Positions 34,480 to 46,267 of a stretch of DNA of 64,000 nt are shown here, one piece after another (the first letter of the stretch is position 1; each line of letters begins with the position of its first letter). This stretch comes from Lentinus brumalis. Taxonomy: Eukaryota; Basidiomycota; Agaricomycetes; Polyporales; Polyporaceae. The notes beneath the pieces are model-generated. The model had not been told where the DNA came from. It was given only the letters and a program-made list of their open reading frames with translations, and ran no database searches. The stretch covers positions 310,001-374,000 of the forward strand of contig MARA01000031.1 in NCBI GenBank assembly GCA_001792895.1, in the 5' to 3' direction. Made by a program: the position numbers and the translations under genes.

Positions 34480-36838
34480 ATGACCTCCCCGCCCTCCTTC
34501 TCGTTTTCCAAGCCGGCGATGCCAGGAGATGCTCTCTCGGTCTTGGTACTCGTAGAGGACTCCGCTGCGATGGCGGCAAAGTGGCCCGACGTTCGAGACT
34601 CCTACTTACCTAAATTGCTCGAGAACCTGCGTTCCGCGGACCCATTCGTCCAGGTCTGTCTTGCACTCAGAGCCATACTTCCCTTCTCACCGTCGCCTGG
34701 CGAATTTAGATGGATGCGCGGTGGGTCACAACGTCCTCAGCACCTGCTGCGTCGCCGCCGGTGGCCATCATGGATGCCGCCCAAGCCCGGATGCGCGGCG
34801 ACCTGCCACTCGGGCAGGGTAGCCCCGCCAAGCTCTCGCCAGCAATCGTCACCAATGCCATAAGTGTGAATGCCTTCGTTTCACTGATCGTGCTGTATGG
34901 TCAACTCACTTGCCACCCAGATACTCTCGTCGACGGGCCGGCGGCAGAACACCACGAGGCACCTCATCCTGGTAGCGGCGACAGGCCCGCTCACCCAAGG
35001 AACACTCAACGATGCGACTCCGTCTGGTTTTGACGCATGGGACGACATCGCCGTTTTCTTGAAGCAGGTGATACCATTCACTCCACTCAGTGGGCCACTT
35101 CATGCTGATCACGGGCTCATCAGCAATACATGCGCTTGCATGTAATCCTCAGCATCGGCGCTGAGATGAGGACCTATCACGAGCTTTTCAAAAGATCGGT
35201 AGGCCACTTTTGCGAAGCAGTAATGACGCAACGCCTCACGAAGCGATTATAGCTCCAGCTCCAAAACAACTCGGAAGTCCCAGCCTGGTTCCCAGTGGAC
35301 TCCCGACGGTACTCTATCAGGCTCTCCGGGAGACCACAATACGTGCGCGGCTCAGGTAAGGGTGCCTGGGGCCTTTGTCTCGTCCCATGACGTCTACTGA
35401 TCCGTGCAAATTACCTGACAGCGGCTCTACCCGTCCAGCTCGTTCCGACGACCATTCCGGAGGATACATATAACAACCCGACCACGCCGGCCTCGTCGCC
35501 CCCGCCTGTCTCGCCACCCGACACAGCGTCAACCCCGGGTTCTCCTTCCCTCTCGACCTCCCCGGGCGCGCGGAAGTCCTCCACCTCTCCGAACAACACC
35601 CGTAACCGTACCCGCGTCGCCGCCGATCCCCAACAATCGCCTCCGACTGGAGAAGGCGGGGGGCTAGTCTCTTACCTCCAGCAGATGCACGGATTGACGA
35701 AGAAGAAGAGCTACGGTATAAAGGCCCCGAAGAAGACGTACGCCGACATTAGGTTACCCAACGCTGGTAGGCCGATCTTGCCTCGTCTGGAAGTACCTCC
35801 ATCCCAGTCCGACATCTATACCTACCCCTCCTTCGACACCGCGCAAGGCCCCGAGGCACAGATGCAGGCTGCTGAGCCGCAACTGCCCCCGCCAAGGCGC
35901 CACTCTGTCGATCAGCTCTCATCGGCGTCTCTGGTTGCGAGGACGAACAATGAGGTAGATCGGAGAGCTCGTAGGCGCGGTCCATGGCTGCCGATCGCAC
36001 CCCTGACATCGTCCACCCCATCCTCCCCACGTCGACGACATCGCCGGGAACTTTGGCCGCTCTTCAGAGTCTTGCTTCCATGACACCCCGCCTGCCCGAC
36101 TTCGTCACGAAGGATCGTACGCCTCCTGGTGTCGCGGGCACGACGGACCCTCGCAGTGCGTACTCCATGCCTTCCTTAGCTTCCTCGCCACTCGGCGCGG
36201 GCTACTACCCAGACAACGTGCAGTCGTGGCAGCAGCAGCAGCAGGCAGCGGTCGCAACCTCCCCCGTCTCAGGCGCGCCCAGTCCGACTCATACGATGTC
36301 GTCTGTTGGGAGCGAAGCCTCGCGATTCCGGACATCTCCCCCTACTCCCCAGCTCGTCGGCAGCGACTACACCAACGGAAGTTCGCCCCCGAGCAGCACA
36401 GCGGCGACCCCCCTCTCGCTCACGGCGCCGATGTCGGAGAACGGGGAGGATCAGCCATTCATCGTGAGTGCCGAGTACGAGGCGATGGTCAACGCGCACT
36501 TCGATGAGGCCGTTCGTTCCGGAGCGATGCATGCGAGCATGACCCCCGCCGGCCGCTCGGGCGTGCAGGCATCGTCCACGCCGCCTGCGCAGTCGTACAC
36601 ACCGACCTTCGCTCCTGTGCAGGAGCATGCATACTATCCCACCGTCTCGCAGGCGGCGATGCACCAGCACATGATGTCCGCGCACGACAACGGCTACCCC
36701 GTCTACCACAATGTCGTTCACGCTGGTGGCGAGTACCATGACCCGGGCAACGGGGCTTGGGACTACTCCGCCGCAGACTCGTACATGCCGACCATGCAAG
36801 AGTACACCCAGGTGAACGGGCAGTGGTACTCTTCGTGA
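34480..36838 (+). CDS. Mediator Med25-like protein with VWA domain
   Basis: Exons 34480-34653, 34710-34865, 34921-35067, 35124-35198, 35253-35355 and 35422 onward. The N-terminal 180 residues read as a Med25-type von Willebrand A domain: SVLVLVEDSAAMAAKW, SYLPKLLENLR, TTRHLILVAATGP and LHVILSIGAEMRTYHELFKRS. This domain docks Med25 on the Mediator complex in the nucleus. The remainder is disordered, rich in Ser/Pro/Thr, with a Q5 run and a Tyr/His-rich end (ending NGQWYSS). Between about 35900 and 36070 the frame changes. Either an intron 35956-36067 or one ending at CGTAG near 35970 would fix it, so that junction is unresolved. A generic VWA protein is the alternative. Confidence 0.68.
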
Positions 36839-39274
36839 TATCCCCATACGTTTTTCCTGCAAGCCGCACGATGATCCCCAACGCATCTACTTGCTATGCT
36901 GCTACGTCACTTATTATTCGCATACCATCGATAACCCCTCGTCGTGCTGTGTATAGTGCCCCTCCTCCTGCTTCTCTTCGCTCGCGGTCTCTGGTGTCAT
37001 CCGTCTTCCATGGTCCTTTTTCTCCCTGTTTATTCTCTCTGCTGGTACACTTGGTCGAACAGTGGGGCATATCACGCGCATGGCTCATGGCATATGGCAC
37101 ATGGTACGACACATCCACGCTCTGCATGACTCCTTCACAACTGACAATTATACCCATGGCATATACCTACGCTACGTATGCATTTATGTAGCTCTCCGTT
37201 ACTTCTTCACCTCACTCTCTCCTTCCGTACCATCTTCCGTGCTCTCACACTTCTCCTCTCCTCCTTCTCGTCACATGCGGTCTTGCTTTCACCTTCGTTC
37301 GCACGTGCACTCCTTCCTCCCTCCAGATATCCTTTAGGGTTATAGGCGACGCGTTTTCATGCTGTAGTAAGCTATGTAGCATACCTGCTTTCTTGTGCAA
37401 TAAGAATAAGGGACTTGTTTATCGCAGGCCGCCGGTGAGTTCGACCGCCTTCCGATTCCCCCGCCCCGAAGCGGCGTTCATTTGTCGAACGGCGCCTCGA
37501 CCGCAATGGCGACAAGAACTTCCAAGCGACGAATCCAACGGAGGCTCGCGGCCACCCAACTGTCCGCACCGCAGAGGTCAGACGAGCAGCTGCGAGTGTT
37601 TCATGTGAGCGACCCGAGAGGCGATCCACAAGTCACACTCTCTGACACCGCGCACGGACCCAGGGCGAAGAGTCAGATGTCTTGGAAGACCCTACTGTAC
37701 ATAAGAAGACCCTCGCTTCTTCGGCGGTCGGAGATGAAATTGCGCAGCATGGTGTGGTCCGTGTGGATTTCCCTTGCTCGCCCCCTTCCCTCGGGATCCC
37801 GTGGCCACGGGCACGGTAACAGCACATGGCTTAGAGTTGTACGGCAGTGCCGTAGGCGAGTGCTCGGGCAGGCTATAGATGGGAACCAATTCCGTTGTGC
37901 CGTGGAGGGGAAGCCTGCCAGTACGTCCGCGTAGCAGAGGCCTGAACCACAGCGTGAGGTCCCGTCGGAGGAACGCCTCTCGTGAGGAGCTCAACCTGGA
38001 AGTATCTGCGAGATCGTCATGCGCCTTCGCAGGCTCCTCCAGGTCATAGCACGCGAGGCTACACCGCCTGGTGCTCCGATGTCTCTCCTCCGTGTCGAGC
38101 GGTGCTCGGGGCAAGCCGGTCTAAATGAAGAGCCTGTGCTATCAGCAATTCCGGGTGACGGACCAATATCGCTCCCCGTGCTTCGCTGACGCTAACGCGT
38201 ATCAAGGAGTGACAAGGACCGAGGAGGCATCAAGAAGACCCGGCAGGGTCGGCTGTGATTGCAGGTTCATCCGTGGTAAGTGCCTCAGCGCTTCGAACGA
38301 GCGAGCCGGCAGACAAGGTTAAGCATGGTGCGCTGGGAGAGCCAGTGTGTCTGTCAGAGAGTCTATGTGGAGGTACATGATTTGGAAACTAGCCGTTAGG
38401 TGTGCGCGACCAGGGAAGGGACTAACCACAGTTCCGTTAATAAACGATCCAGCCGGTCGAAGTCCTCCGAAGATCATTTGCTTTGATATGACCTAATGCA
38501 GGCATCCGGCATGATGTGTCTCCGGTGGGTTTCTTGGCGTCGAAGGCCACTGCATGAGCACGGTCATGATAATTCGACATTGGCAAGTCCCCGTCACTGC
38601 GGACTGCAGTGGTGGTTTCCTCAAGTGGAGGTTAATGGAGGTCAAACATCGTGACCTTTTAAACATGCGCAATGATAATATGGGGCTAAAGAACGGACAG
38701 ACCTGCTGATGGGGATCACTGTGAATCGCCATTCCATTCGGACGGACGCGGGTGGTGAGCGTCCTCCGCCACGTGGTAGCCTAGATGGCGGAGCGCTTTG
38801 GGGTTCGACTAGGATCGCTCTTTTCCCAGGCTCCGCGGGGTCCCTCTCTCGCCTTTCCCCCCGCCATGACGCTGAATTCCAGCGGAACTCGTCGGCGGTA
38901 AAATTGACTTTGTTCCTCAGTACCCAATTCCCCGACATGCGCGACTGGCTTGCCTCCTGGGGTCGCCAACTTTGCCCGACAACTTCGCCCCGGCAGCCTG
39001 AGAGTCTCTCGGCTTTGGACTCGACACGCTGTTGCTGTTGGGCCCAGCGTTGGACGACGTAGGTGCCTTGGTATGTGGACGATGTCCCGCGCTCACTGGC
39101 ACTTCAGCTCGTTGACCGCGTCCCTCGACGCATACTCAGGCTCCTTCATTTGGCAGACGCATCTCCCAAGGCGCAGGCAACCGCACGCAAGGTTTCAGCG
39201 AAACGTTGCATTCTCGAGCCAATGTAGGGAAGGGGTAAATATACTGCAATATTGTATGTCCAATTTCTGCTCAA
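36839..39274. other. Spacer with no supported gene
   Basis: It begins with the Med25-like 3'UTR, which is T/C-rich to about 37330. The rest has only short frames without recognisable domains. Confidence 0.5.
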
Positions 39275-39574
39275 CACCTACGTCCGCCTAATGACAGGTC
39301 CATCCTTCCTCCGCTTGCGCTCCATAAACCACCTGCCGTCGACTGTAAACCCGCACCTCTTGTAGAGATTGTCAACTCAACTCAACTCAGTAGTCTCCTG
39401 GGCTAGGGAAGCTAGTCGAACCTGTTCAGCCAAGTATCCACCACGTCCCCACTGTAACTCTTCACAGGGCATACCGACATTAACCCCGGCACGCGTAACC
39501 CTCCCGTACACCGATCTACCAGCCAATACAGTGTCTTCCCCACCCGCGAGCCTGACGATATGCATGCCTGTCAA
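39275..39574 (-). pseudogene. Relic of a GNAT-type acetyltransferase
   Basis: At about 39275-39363 the minus strand reads DNLYKRCGFTVDGRWFMERK, which fits the last acetyl-CoA-binding part of GNAT enzymes (an N..LY...GF...G pattern). A stop lies directly upstream in that frame. A neighbouring frame up to 39574 may be earlier parts of the gene. It does not resemble the GNAT gene at 52675 closely. The match is short, so this is tentative. Confidence 0.33.
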
Positions 39575-40169
39575 TTTCGATTACTTCGATGGAGGAGGAT
39601 AATCATTTTGGCGAGCAGTGGTACCCTTGCAAGTCAACTACACCTGTCGCACGGTGGGGAATAGATCCTAGTGGCATCCTCCCACGGTCGCCCCTTCAAT
39701 CATCGGCTCGACTGCTCGGTACAGTCGTCGATAAACCTTAGATTGCCTGTATCAATGTCTATCAACAGAACGGGCGGAATTAGTGCCAGCTCAATCTGAT
39801 GCTTGTACAAATGAACCCCTCGGAGGATCCTGCCTCAACTTCGGGAGATTTGGCATACGGGCGCCGCTAGCTACAGCTTCTGTTCATTGACGATGTCATC
39901 GGGTGGGCTACACGTAGACCAATCGAATGAGCACTCGTTCACATGGCCCACACGCTCGGAGATGATATGTAGAGAAAGTGTGCATGCTGTCGACCCAAAG
40001 CAGAACCTTGCATTAGGACTCGCGCAACTCCCTGTCACACCTCAACTCGGAGTCTGCTTCAGGCTCGTGCGCGGTTCAATTGATAACGGAGCAAATACAC
40101 GTCGCAACGGACTATTCCCGAGGGTGCCCAGTATCGAATGTGTTGTCAATGTCATGGGACGAAGGCATG
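39575..40169. other. Spacer between GNAT relic and FMO'
   Basis: No gene, repeat or regulatory element was recognised. The inner end of the right arm of the duplication should lie here or at the FMO' stop. Confidence 0.45.
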
Positions 40170-42302
40170 CTATGCTTGCTGGATCAGTCCTATCTGGATC
40201 GCTTTAATCTGCAACGCCTGTAGCCACGATCACCGTCCGTCAGAATGCGGCCACAACACGCGACATGGCACCTTACCAAAGACTTCGACAGGAAACGCGA
40301 CAGCAAGAAGTCCCCAGTCGCAAACCAGAGCTGCGAAGTGTGCGTCGTGAGCAATCGACCGCGCGCAGAAGAAGCGAACCCACTCCAGGGTGCCCGCAAG
40401 GCCGATAGCTTCCGTTCACCTCGCCCTCGTCATCCAGGCCGGACACGGGACCGATGCGCTTCAAGACGTTCTCGTCGAACAGCTCCGCATTCGACTCCCG
40501 GATCGTGGCGTAGCCCGTTCTGTGCCACGACGTCTCATCAGCGTGTACAGCAGAGGATTTTTGAGACCGTGGAACACGCACGCGAACACGACAAGATCGG
40601 CGCTCAATTCGGTGCCGTCCGTAAGCACCAGGCCGTTCTCCGTGAAGCGTTGGACGGAGACGCCGCTCTTAACCTTGACGCTGCCGTTCCCGATGAGCTC
40701 TGAACCGCCTTTGTCGAGCCCTGTGAGTAGATGATTGTGAGACGGTTCATGGCCGGATCAAGCGTCTGACACACTTACAGAAACCTGCACAGAAGGCGAA
40801 TGTCAGCGAGCCAGAAGGCGAGCGATGACGCGCGGAGACCTACCTCCACCCTTCTCATAGTAGAGAAGATACGCGCCCTGGCCCTCGGGCCCCATATCGA
40901 CGTTCAGCCCGCCCTTGCGCAGCTTATCGTGCAGGTCCTTATGAGCGTCCATAACATCCCGCTGGCCAGCGATCGAGAGCTTCTTCAGGAGCGCGAGCGG
41001 TACTGTCATGAACTTGAAGTCTGAGATCTCGAGCGGCTCGTCCGCGGGCCACTTCTCCCGCTGGAACTCGTTCACAAAGTCGCGACTGACGACTCAGGTG
41101 GACGAGCGCTGGATCATCGTCACGGACTCCGCGCCTTTGGCAACGAGGTCCTGGCAGATGTCCATGGCGCTGTTGCCGGCCCCGACGACGACCGCGCGCT
41201 TGCCGGTGAAGTGCTTGCCGCCAGGGAACCGAGAGGAGTGCACGGTATGGCCTCGGAAGAGCTCGGCGTTGTCGATGCTGGGCACGATAGGTCGACCTGC
41301 TTGTCCGGTGGCCATGACGATGTGCGACGGATGCAGTTGGATCTCGGTGCCGTTCCGGACTACAGTGACGTCCCAACGGCCGGCGTTAGCGTCGTACTGC
41401 GGGTGCGCTTTGAGTTCGGTGCTCATCCAGACGACCAGGTCCTGGGTGACCGGGTATTGTTCGAGCCAGTTGGAGATCTTCTCTCGCGGAGTGAGCTCGG
41501 GCCAGGTGGATGGGTATGGTTGATACAGAACTGCGGAGAACAAGTCAGTTCATATTGCTAGGAAGAGCAGTAGAGGTTGGACGTACGGGTATGTTGCCTA
41601 TTGATACTGTGAAGTGTCAGGGTAGGGTATCGCAGTCGCCAGTTGTCGCCCAAACGCGCGTTTCGGTCAATGACGAGAGAGGGGATGTTCATCTGCTTGA
41701 AGCGAGCGGCGATCTGCAGACCAGACTGCCCTGCGCCGACTGAGAAGAATATACATCATCAGGATTGGAACGGACAGCGCATAGTCCACAGCACACGGAC
41801 CTATGAGAACGTATGGATCGGTCTGTACGTCGCGTGCAGCGACGTCCGTCACGTCGTCTAGGAGAGGAAGCTTGCGGAGCTCCTCATGCCCATGCAGGTC
41901 GTGCAGCATCAAGAGAACGGTGAATGCGCGGAAGGCACCATCGGCATCCAGAACCAGACGGGCATGCCCGCGACCATGACCGTGAGGGAGTTCGAAGACG
42001 AAGCCGAACTCAACGCCAGTGCTGCCCTGTGTGCTGGGTACAGGGAAGGTCCGAGGAGCAAGCGCAGGTGCGTCGTCGAAACGAACAGCGGTGAGCTGTC
42101 CCTTCCGGAGGGACCCGGAGAGATAGGCAGCTATCTTCTGAGACCCTTCAAGAGTGCGCAAGTCCCAGGTCAAGGTAAGGAAGTCTCGTAACCATCCGCT
42201 GGTGAGGAAGAGAGATGTGACGGCGGTAATGTCGGCATCGTGTAGAGCTGCGCCAAGAGCGGTCATCCACTCCAATGCTATGCGTTGAGGATCGAGCGCC
42301 AT
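40170..42302 (-). pseudogene. FMO', right copy with an in-frame TGA
   Basis: Exons by homology to the left FMO: 42302-41801, 41739-41587, 41530-40844, 40784-40779, 40720-40582, 40519-40384, 40330-40277 and 40217-40170. All phases agree over 574 codons. It keeps the NTF2-like domain, the FAD site VGAGQSGLQIAARF, the NADPH site VVGAGNSAMDI and ATGY. Exon 4 is again a 6-nt micro-exon. The single defect is TGA at 41094-41096, after MIQRSST, where the left copy has TGC (Cys). It would cut the protein before its last 230 or so residues. Splice sites are intact, so the loss seems recent, or the base may be wrong. No TATA box is seen upstream. Confidence 0.88.
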
Positions 42303-43491
42303 GAGAAGTTGAGCTCGGAGGCAGTGGGTGAGTTACAGGGAATCCTGGGACCTGGACGTACTTAAGGGTACGAGTAAGCGCCACTGAAGGAACCTTGTTC
42401 ACCGTAGGGCAGCAATGCGATAGCGTGTGAGTAGGCGGCTGGGATTCCCCCCCACTGGCATCGATGGTGGTTTTGTGATGATACGCCGGTCGTACATAGT
42501 GCAAGACCGCACGTTGGCGATGCTGGTGTTGAGCTCCAAGTCGGCGGAAAGACGGACGGAAGTGCCATCTTTGAGTACGGAACGAGAAGCGGACGGAAGC
42601 ACAGTTCGGACCAGCGTGCGCCCAGTCTTGTGAACCTTCGGATAACATAAGCGCCTACCGGAGCAGGACAAGACTGAAACTCACCCTCACCCCATCTGAC
42701 GGCCTGCTCACTGTGAGCCGCGCTCCTCTCCGCTCTTGTCAAAGGACCGTAGCGAACACGAGGTGGTCGTATACAGGCCGGAGCCACAGGTAGAGCGGCG
42801 GATCATCCTGACATCCTTGTGCCAGCCGACACTCGGTGCGAACAAAGCTGCTGAACATCGAAGCGTTCATAGACGGGCCGGGATCACGCTATACCAACAA
42901 CATAAAGATCAGCCTTTGACTTATTCCCAGACGAGAAGCCAAATTACTCACGCTAGTGCTGTACAGGCGTCGTGTATCGTGCACTCAACGCGGTGGCGCC
43001 ACGGGCGCAGGCACGGCAACAACACTGGAAGCAGGTTCAGGTACCGAGGGGATGTTGATACTGCTCTCCGCCGACAGACGTCAGACGTGCTCGGTGTGCA
43101 TTTGGGCGGCACTCGGCACACCACATACCGGCGCGTAGTGTAGTTACAGCCGCGCCGCGCGTCGCACGTTGAGGTGTACGACTCGGAGTACACAGGTGAC
43201 GTACTCCCCGATACTGCGTCTAAAGTTGCGACAATCAGATACACTGATATGGCTGCCGCTCTCGTTATTACGCAACATAGCAGGTGGAGGGACGCCAATC
43301 GGTCCGAGCAAGCAAGGCAGAGCTCGCGCAGGGCCCATTCGTCGTCAAAAGTGTTCAGCGACAACAAGTAGACATAGGCAGTCTCAGAAAAACCAGTCAT
43401 CAGAGGTGTTGTTGCAGCTGGAGTTGAGTTCGACATACCTGGTGATCGGATACTGCAGTTTCGCTCCAAAGCAGCCTGAGCCTCAGGCTAG

Positions 43492-44076
43492 CTAGACGAA
43501 GACGACCCTCTGGAAGCTAGATCCGAGTGCGGACACGTCCTGGAAAAGATCAAACATCATCAGTTCCAACCCAATAATCCCGAGGTGTCCGTGTGAGATG
43601 AGTGAGACCGTGCATAAGCTGCCGTCCAAGTCCTTCAGAGTGAAGAGCCTCATCAAGAGGTCGGAGTTTGAGATACATAGAGCGCTTGCACCACAGGACC
43701 CCTGAATAAGCGCTGAAGAGCCCATATGCCATTTTACCCCCGAAAATGGCACTTTTGAGGGCAAAAATCGTCGAAGCGCCAGTTAAGCGAGATCAAAATT
43801 CCCTTAAATAGTAATTTAACGCCCGAAATTACCATATATAGTACCCCCGAAAACGGCCATCCCGGGATGTGACCTCGTATAGGCATTTTCAGGGGTCCTT
43901 GCACCACCTCCTCCACCTGGAAGCGCCCAGTCTGCTGTTTGTCCTCCTTGTCCCGGACCTCCGATCTTCAAGACGTGTTGTCTACACCAGCTGAGAACTA
44001 CGTATCTTGAGCGACGGTTATGACTGCTGTGTTCGAGGTGATTGAGATTCGCGCCAGCCAACCACTGGAGCATCAA
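43492..44076 (-). pseudogene. Old reading frame interrupted by a MITE
   Basis: Minus-strand frames on each side of the MITE join in frame once the element and one target copy are removed. The upstream side reads KIGGPGQGGQTADWALPGG, and the downstream side reads LLMRLFTLKDLDGSLC and HGHLGIIGLELM, ending in FQRVVFV. The family is not recognised. It looks like the C-terminal part of a once-coding gene that inserted or survived in the FMO'/NmrA' gap. Confidence 0.45.
43695..43899. mobile_element. 205-bp MITE with 12-bp TIRs and 8-bp target duplication
   Basis: The ends are AGGACCCCTGAA (43695-43706) and its exact reverse complement (43888-43899). The direct flanks are TGCACCAC at 43687-43694 and 43900-43907. 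An 8-bp duplication points to a hAT-type transposase acting in trans. The inside is AT-rich and has a perfect short hairpin, GCCATTTT/AAAATGGC (43728-43750). There is no coding capacity. Confidence 0.82.
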
Positions 44077-44831
44077 ATGGATCCCAGTTTACAGTAGCCG
44101 CCGTGAAGGGCACGGGCCTACCAGCAAAGGGACGGTCACACTAGTGAGTATGTGCAACATTCGCGTCGAGCTCGTTTGAACGCACTGTGATGGTGAGTTG
44201 ACCTCTGCGTCCTGGGCCGGGTACTGGCTCGATGTGGAATGGGAGACGTTCCTGGGACCCATGGCAGGTCTCAGTGCCAGCGAATACTTACGGCGGCCCG
44301 CGGGCTTGGCTAATCTCGCAGGATCAATATGACCGATACAACTCAGCGGCGCGAGGGGCTTGCCAATGCAAGTTGGACTGTACAAGCGAGGACACGACAA
44401 TATACGCTTTTGTTTGCACGGCCGTGGAGTACTCCTTCGAATGGGAGAATCCAAGCTTTCTCTCAGTCATCGGACAAGCGTACCTTTCGATCACAGGTGC
44501 GCTTTTACAATACAACTCTCAGTGGACCTACTGACACCGAGTACCTGTCAGTGTGACAACGTCACCAACCGACGAGTATACTTATCTCACTGTTGTCAGC
44601 CCGAGCACCATCCCCGAGGGCAGGCATCACGACACGCGTCATGCCCGGTTGCATCGATATATATCACATCAAGCATCGCATGCTCACGTACCCGACCCTC
44701 GCCGACCAGCTGAGCAAGAGACAGACTCAGACTCGGTCGACTCAACTCGTATCTCTCCGACGCCGGCTGCTTTTTGAACGGTTAAAAGGCGTGCGCCCAT
44801 GCCGGTGAGTCGCGCACCTCTCTGTCCGGAT

Positions 44832-46089
44832 ATGTCTTCTGACGCACCCTCAAACAAGCTTATCCTTATCATCGGCGGCACCGGCGCACAAGGCCTGCCC
44901 GTAGTCGACGCCTTACTGAAGCCGTCCGATGACGGTTCTCCGTCCCCATACTCTGTACGCGTTCTCACTCGAGACACAACCAGCGCTCGTGCTCAGGAGC
45001 TCGCAAGGAAGGGTATAGAGCTCGTCAAGGGTATGTTCCGCTTTGCTTGATCCCTCTCAGTTTACTCACTTCACGGTGTACCTCCTGCAGGGTCCGTAGA
45101 TGACTTCTCGAGCGTGCTTGCCGCCTTGGAGGGTGCATATGGGGCCTTTGTAAACACGGACAGCTTCACACTGGGGGAAGAGAAGGAAATCTTCATCAGC
45201 ATGCGCATCTTCGAGCTCGCAAAGCAGATCGGAACGCTCCAGCACTACGTGTATAGCGGTCTTGACTATTCGTACAAGGTTCGTCCGGGCTTAATTTCCC
45301 TCGTATCGCATCTCCATGATCCCATCGTAGCTTGGAGGGTACAATCCGGCCTATCGTTGCGTACACCATGACGGGAAGGCTCGCGTCGGCGACTGGATGA
45401 GGGCACAGCCGTCCGTTGTCAGCGACGACAACATGTCCTGGAGCATCCTCACGACTATGGTGTACATGGAGATGCTCACCATCGTGCGTATAACGCCTTT
45501 GTCCTGCCTTGACCCCGAGCTGAACGGTCGACTCAAACAGCCGATGATGGGCCCTCTCAACAAACGGGCCGACGGGACCTATGTTTTCGCCACGCCCATG
45601 GGTAACGGCCACGCCCCCTTCGTCACACTCGCCGACATCGGCTTCTTCGCGCGCTACATCTTCGACCGCCGCGCGGAGACCTCTGCGCGCGAGCTCAAGA
45701 TCGCGAGCGACTGGGTCGACTGGCCGACCCTCGTCTCAACGTTCACCAAGGTCACGGGCAAGCCTGCGGTCTACAAGCGGCTCACCACGGACGAGTGGTT
45801 CGCGTTGTGGGAGCAGGACGACATCAACAGGCCGCTCGCGAAGGAAAAGCAAGTGCCCGACGGCTCGACGACGTGGCGCGAGAACTTCACGTGCTGGTGG
45901 GCGCAGTACCGCGACGATCTCATACAGCGCGATTTCGAGTGGCTGCGGCGCGTCAACCCGCACGGGCATACGCTCGAGAGCTGGATGCGGGAGACGGGGT
46001 ATACGGGCGACATCAACACGGACTTGCTGAAGGGCATGCAGGATGGGAAATCTCCTCGTCTCAATCTGGAGCGCATAAAGAACCTCTGA
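44832..46089 (+). CDS. NmrA-like NAD(P)-binding protein, right copy
   Basis: Exons 44832-45030, 45091-45278, 45331-45483 and 45541-46089, giving 362 aa. An in-frame ATG at 44799 would add 11 residues, but MSSDA is the start shared with the left copy. The Rossmann motif is IIGGTGAQG, and the same later blocks as in NmrA-left are present, including NTDSFTLGEEKE and DGTYVFATPMGNGHAPF. The third intron is again 57 nt, phase 0 and stopless, with diverged content between conserved ends. Exons 2 and 3 have the same length in both copies. It looks intact although its partner FMO' is broken, so it may have lost a pathway partner or may work with the left FMO. Confidence 0.88.
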
Positions 46090-46267
46090 TCTTGTACAGG
46101 TTGCTCGAGTTGCTGAGCAGATTGTATGTACTATGATGGGACTCGAGCCAATGTACGTGCTATTACGGGCGATGACGCATCATGGGGTATGAACACAGTA
46201 CAGACATCAAGTGTCGTGGTAAGTTATGCCAGAAAGCAACATATCTTATTACACAGAGCATGTAGCC

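Larger units (their letters stand above)
42303..44831. promoter_or_regulatory. Divergent gap between FMO' and NmrA'
   Basis: About 2.5 kb with both promoters. TATATAT at 44658-44664 is about 135 bp before the NmrA' start codon at 44799. It also contains an old reading frame (43492-44076) split by a MITE (43695-43899). Confidence 0.5.

Noticed and set aside
41094..41096. TGA at a Cys position read as selenocysteine in FMO'
   Set aside because: Dikaryan fungi are not known to make selenoproteins, the left copy uses Cys, and no SECIS-like element was sought or seen. A nonsense mutation or base error is simpler.
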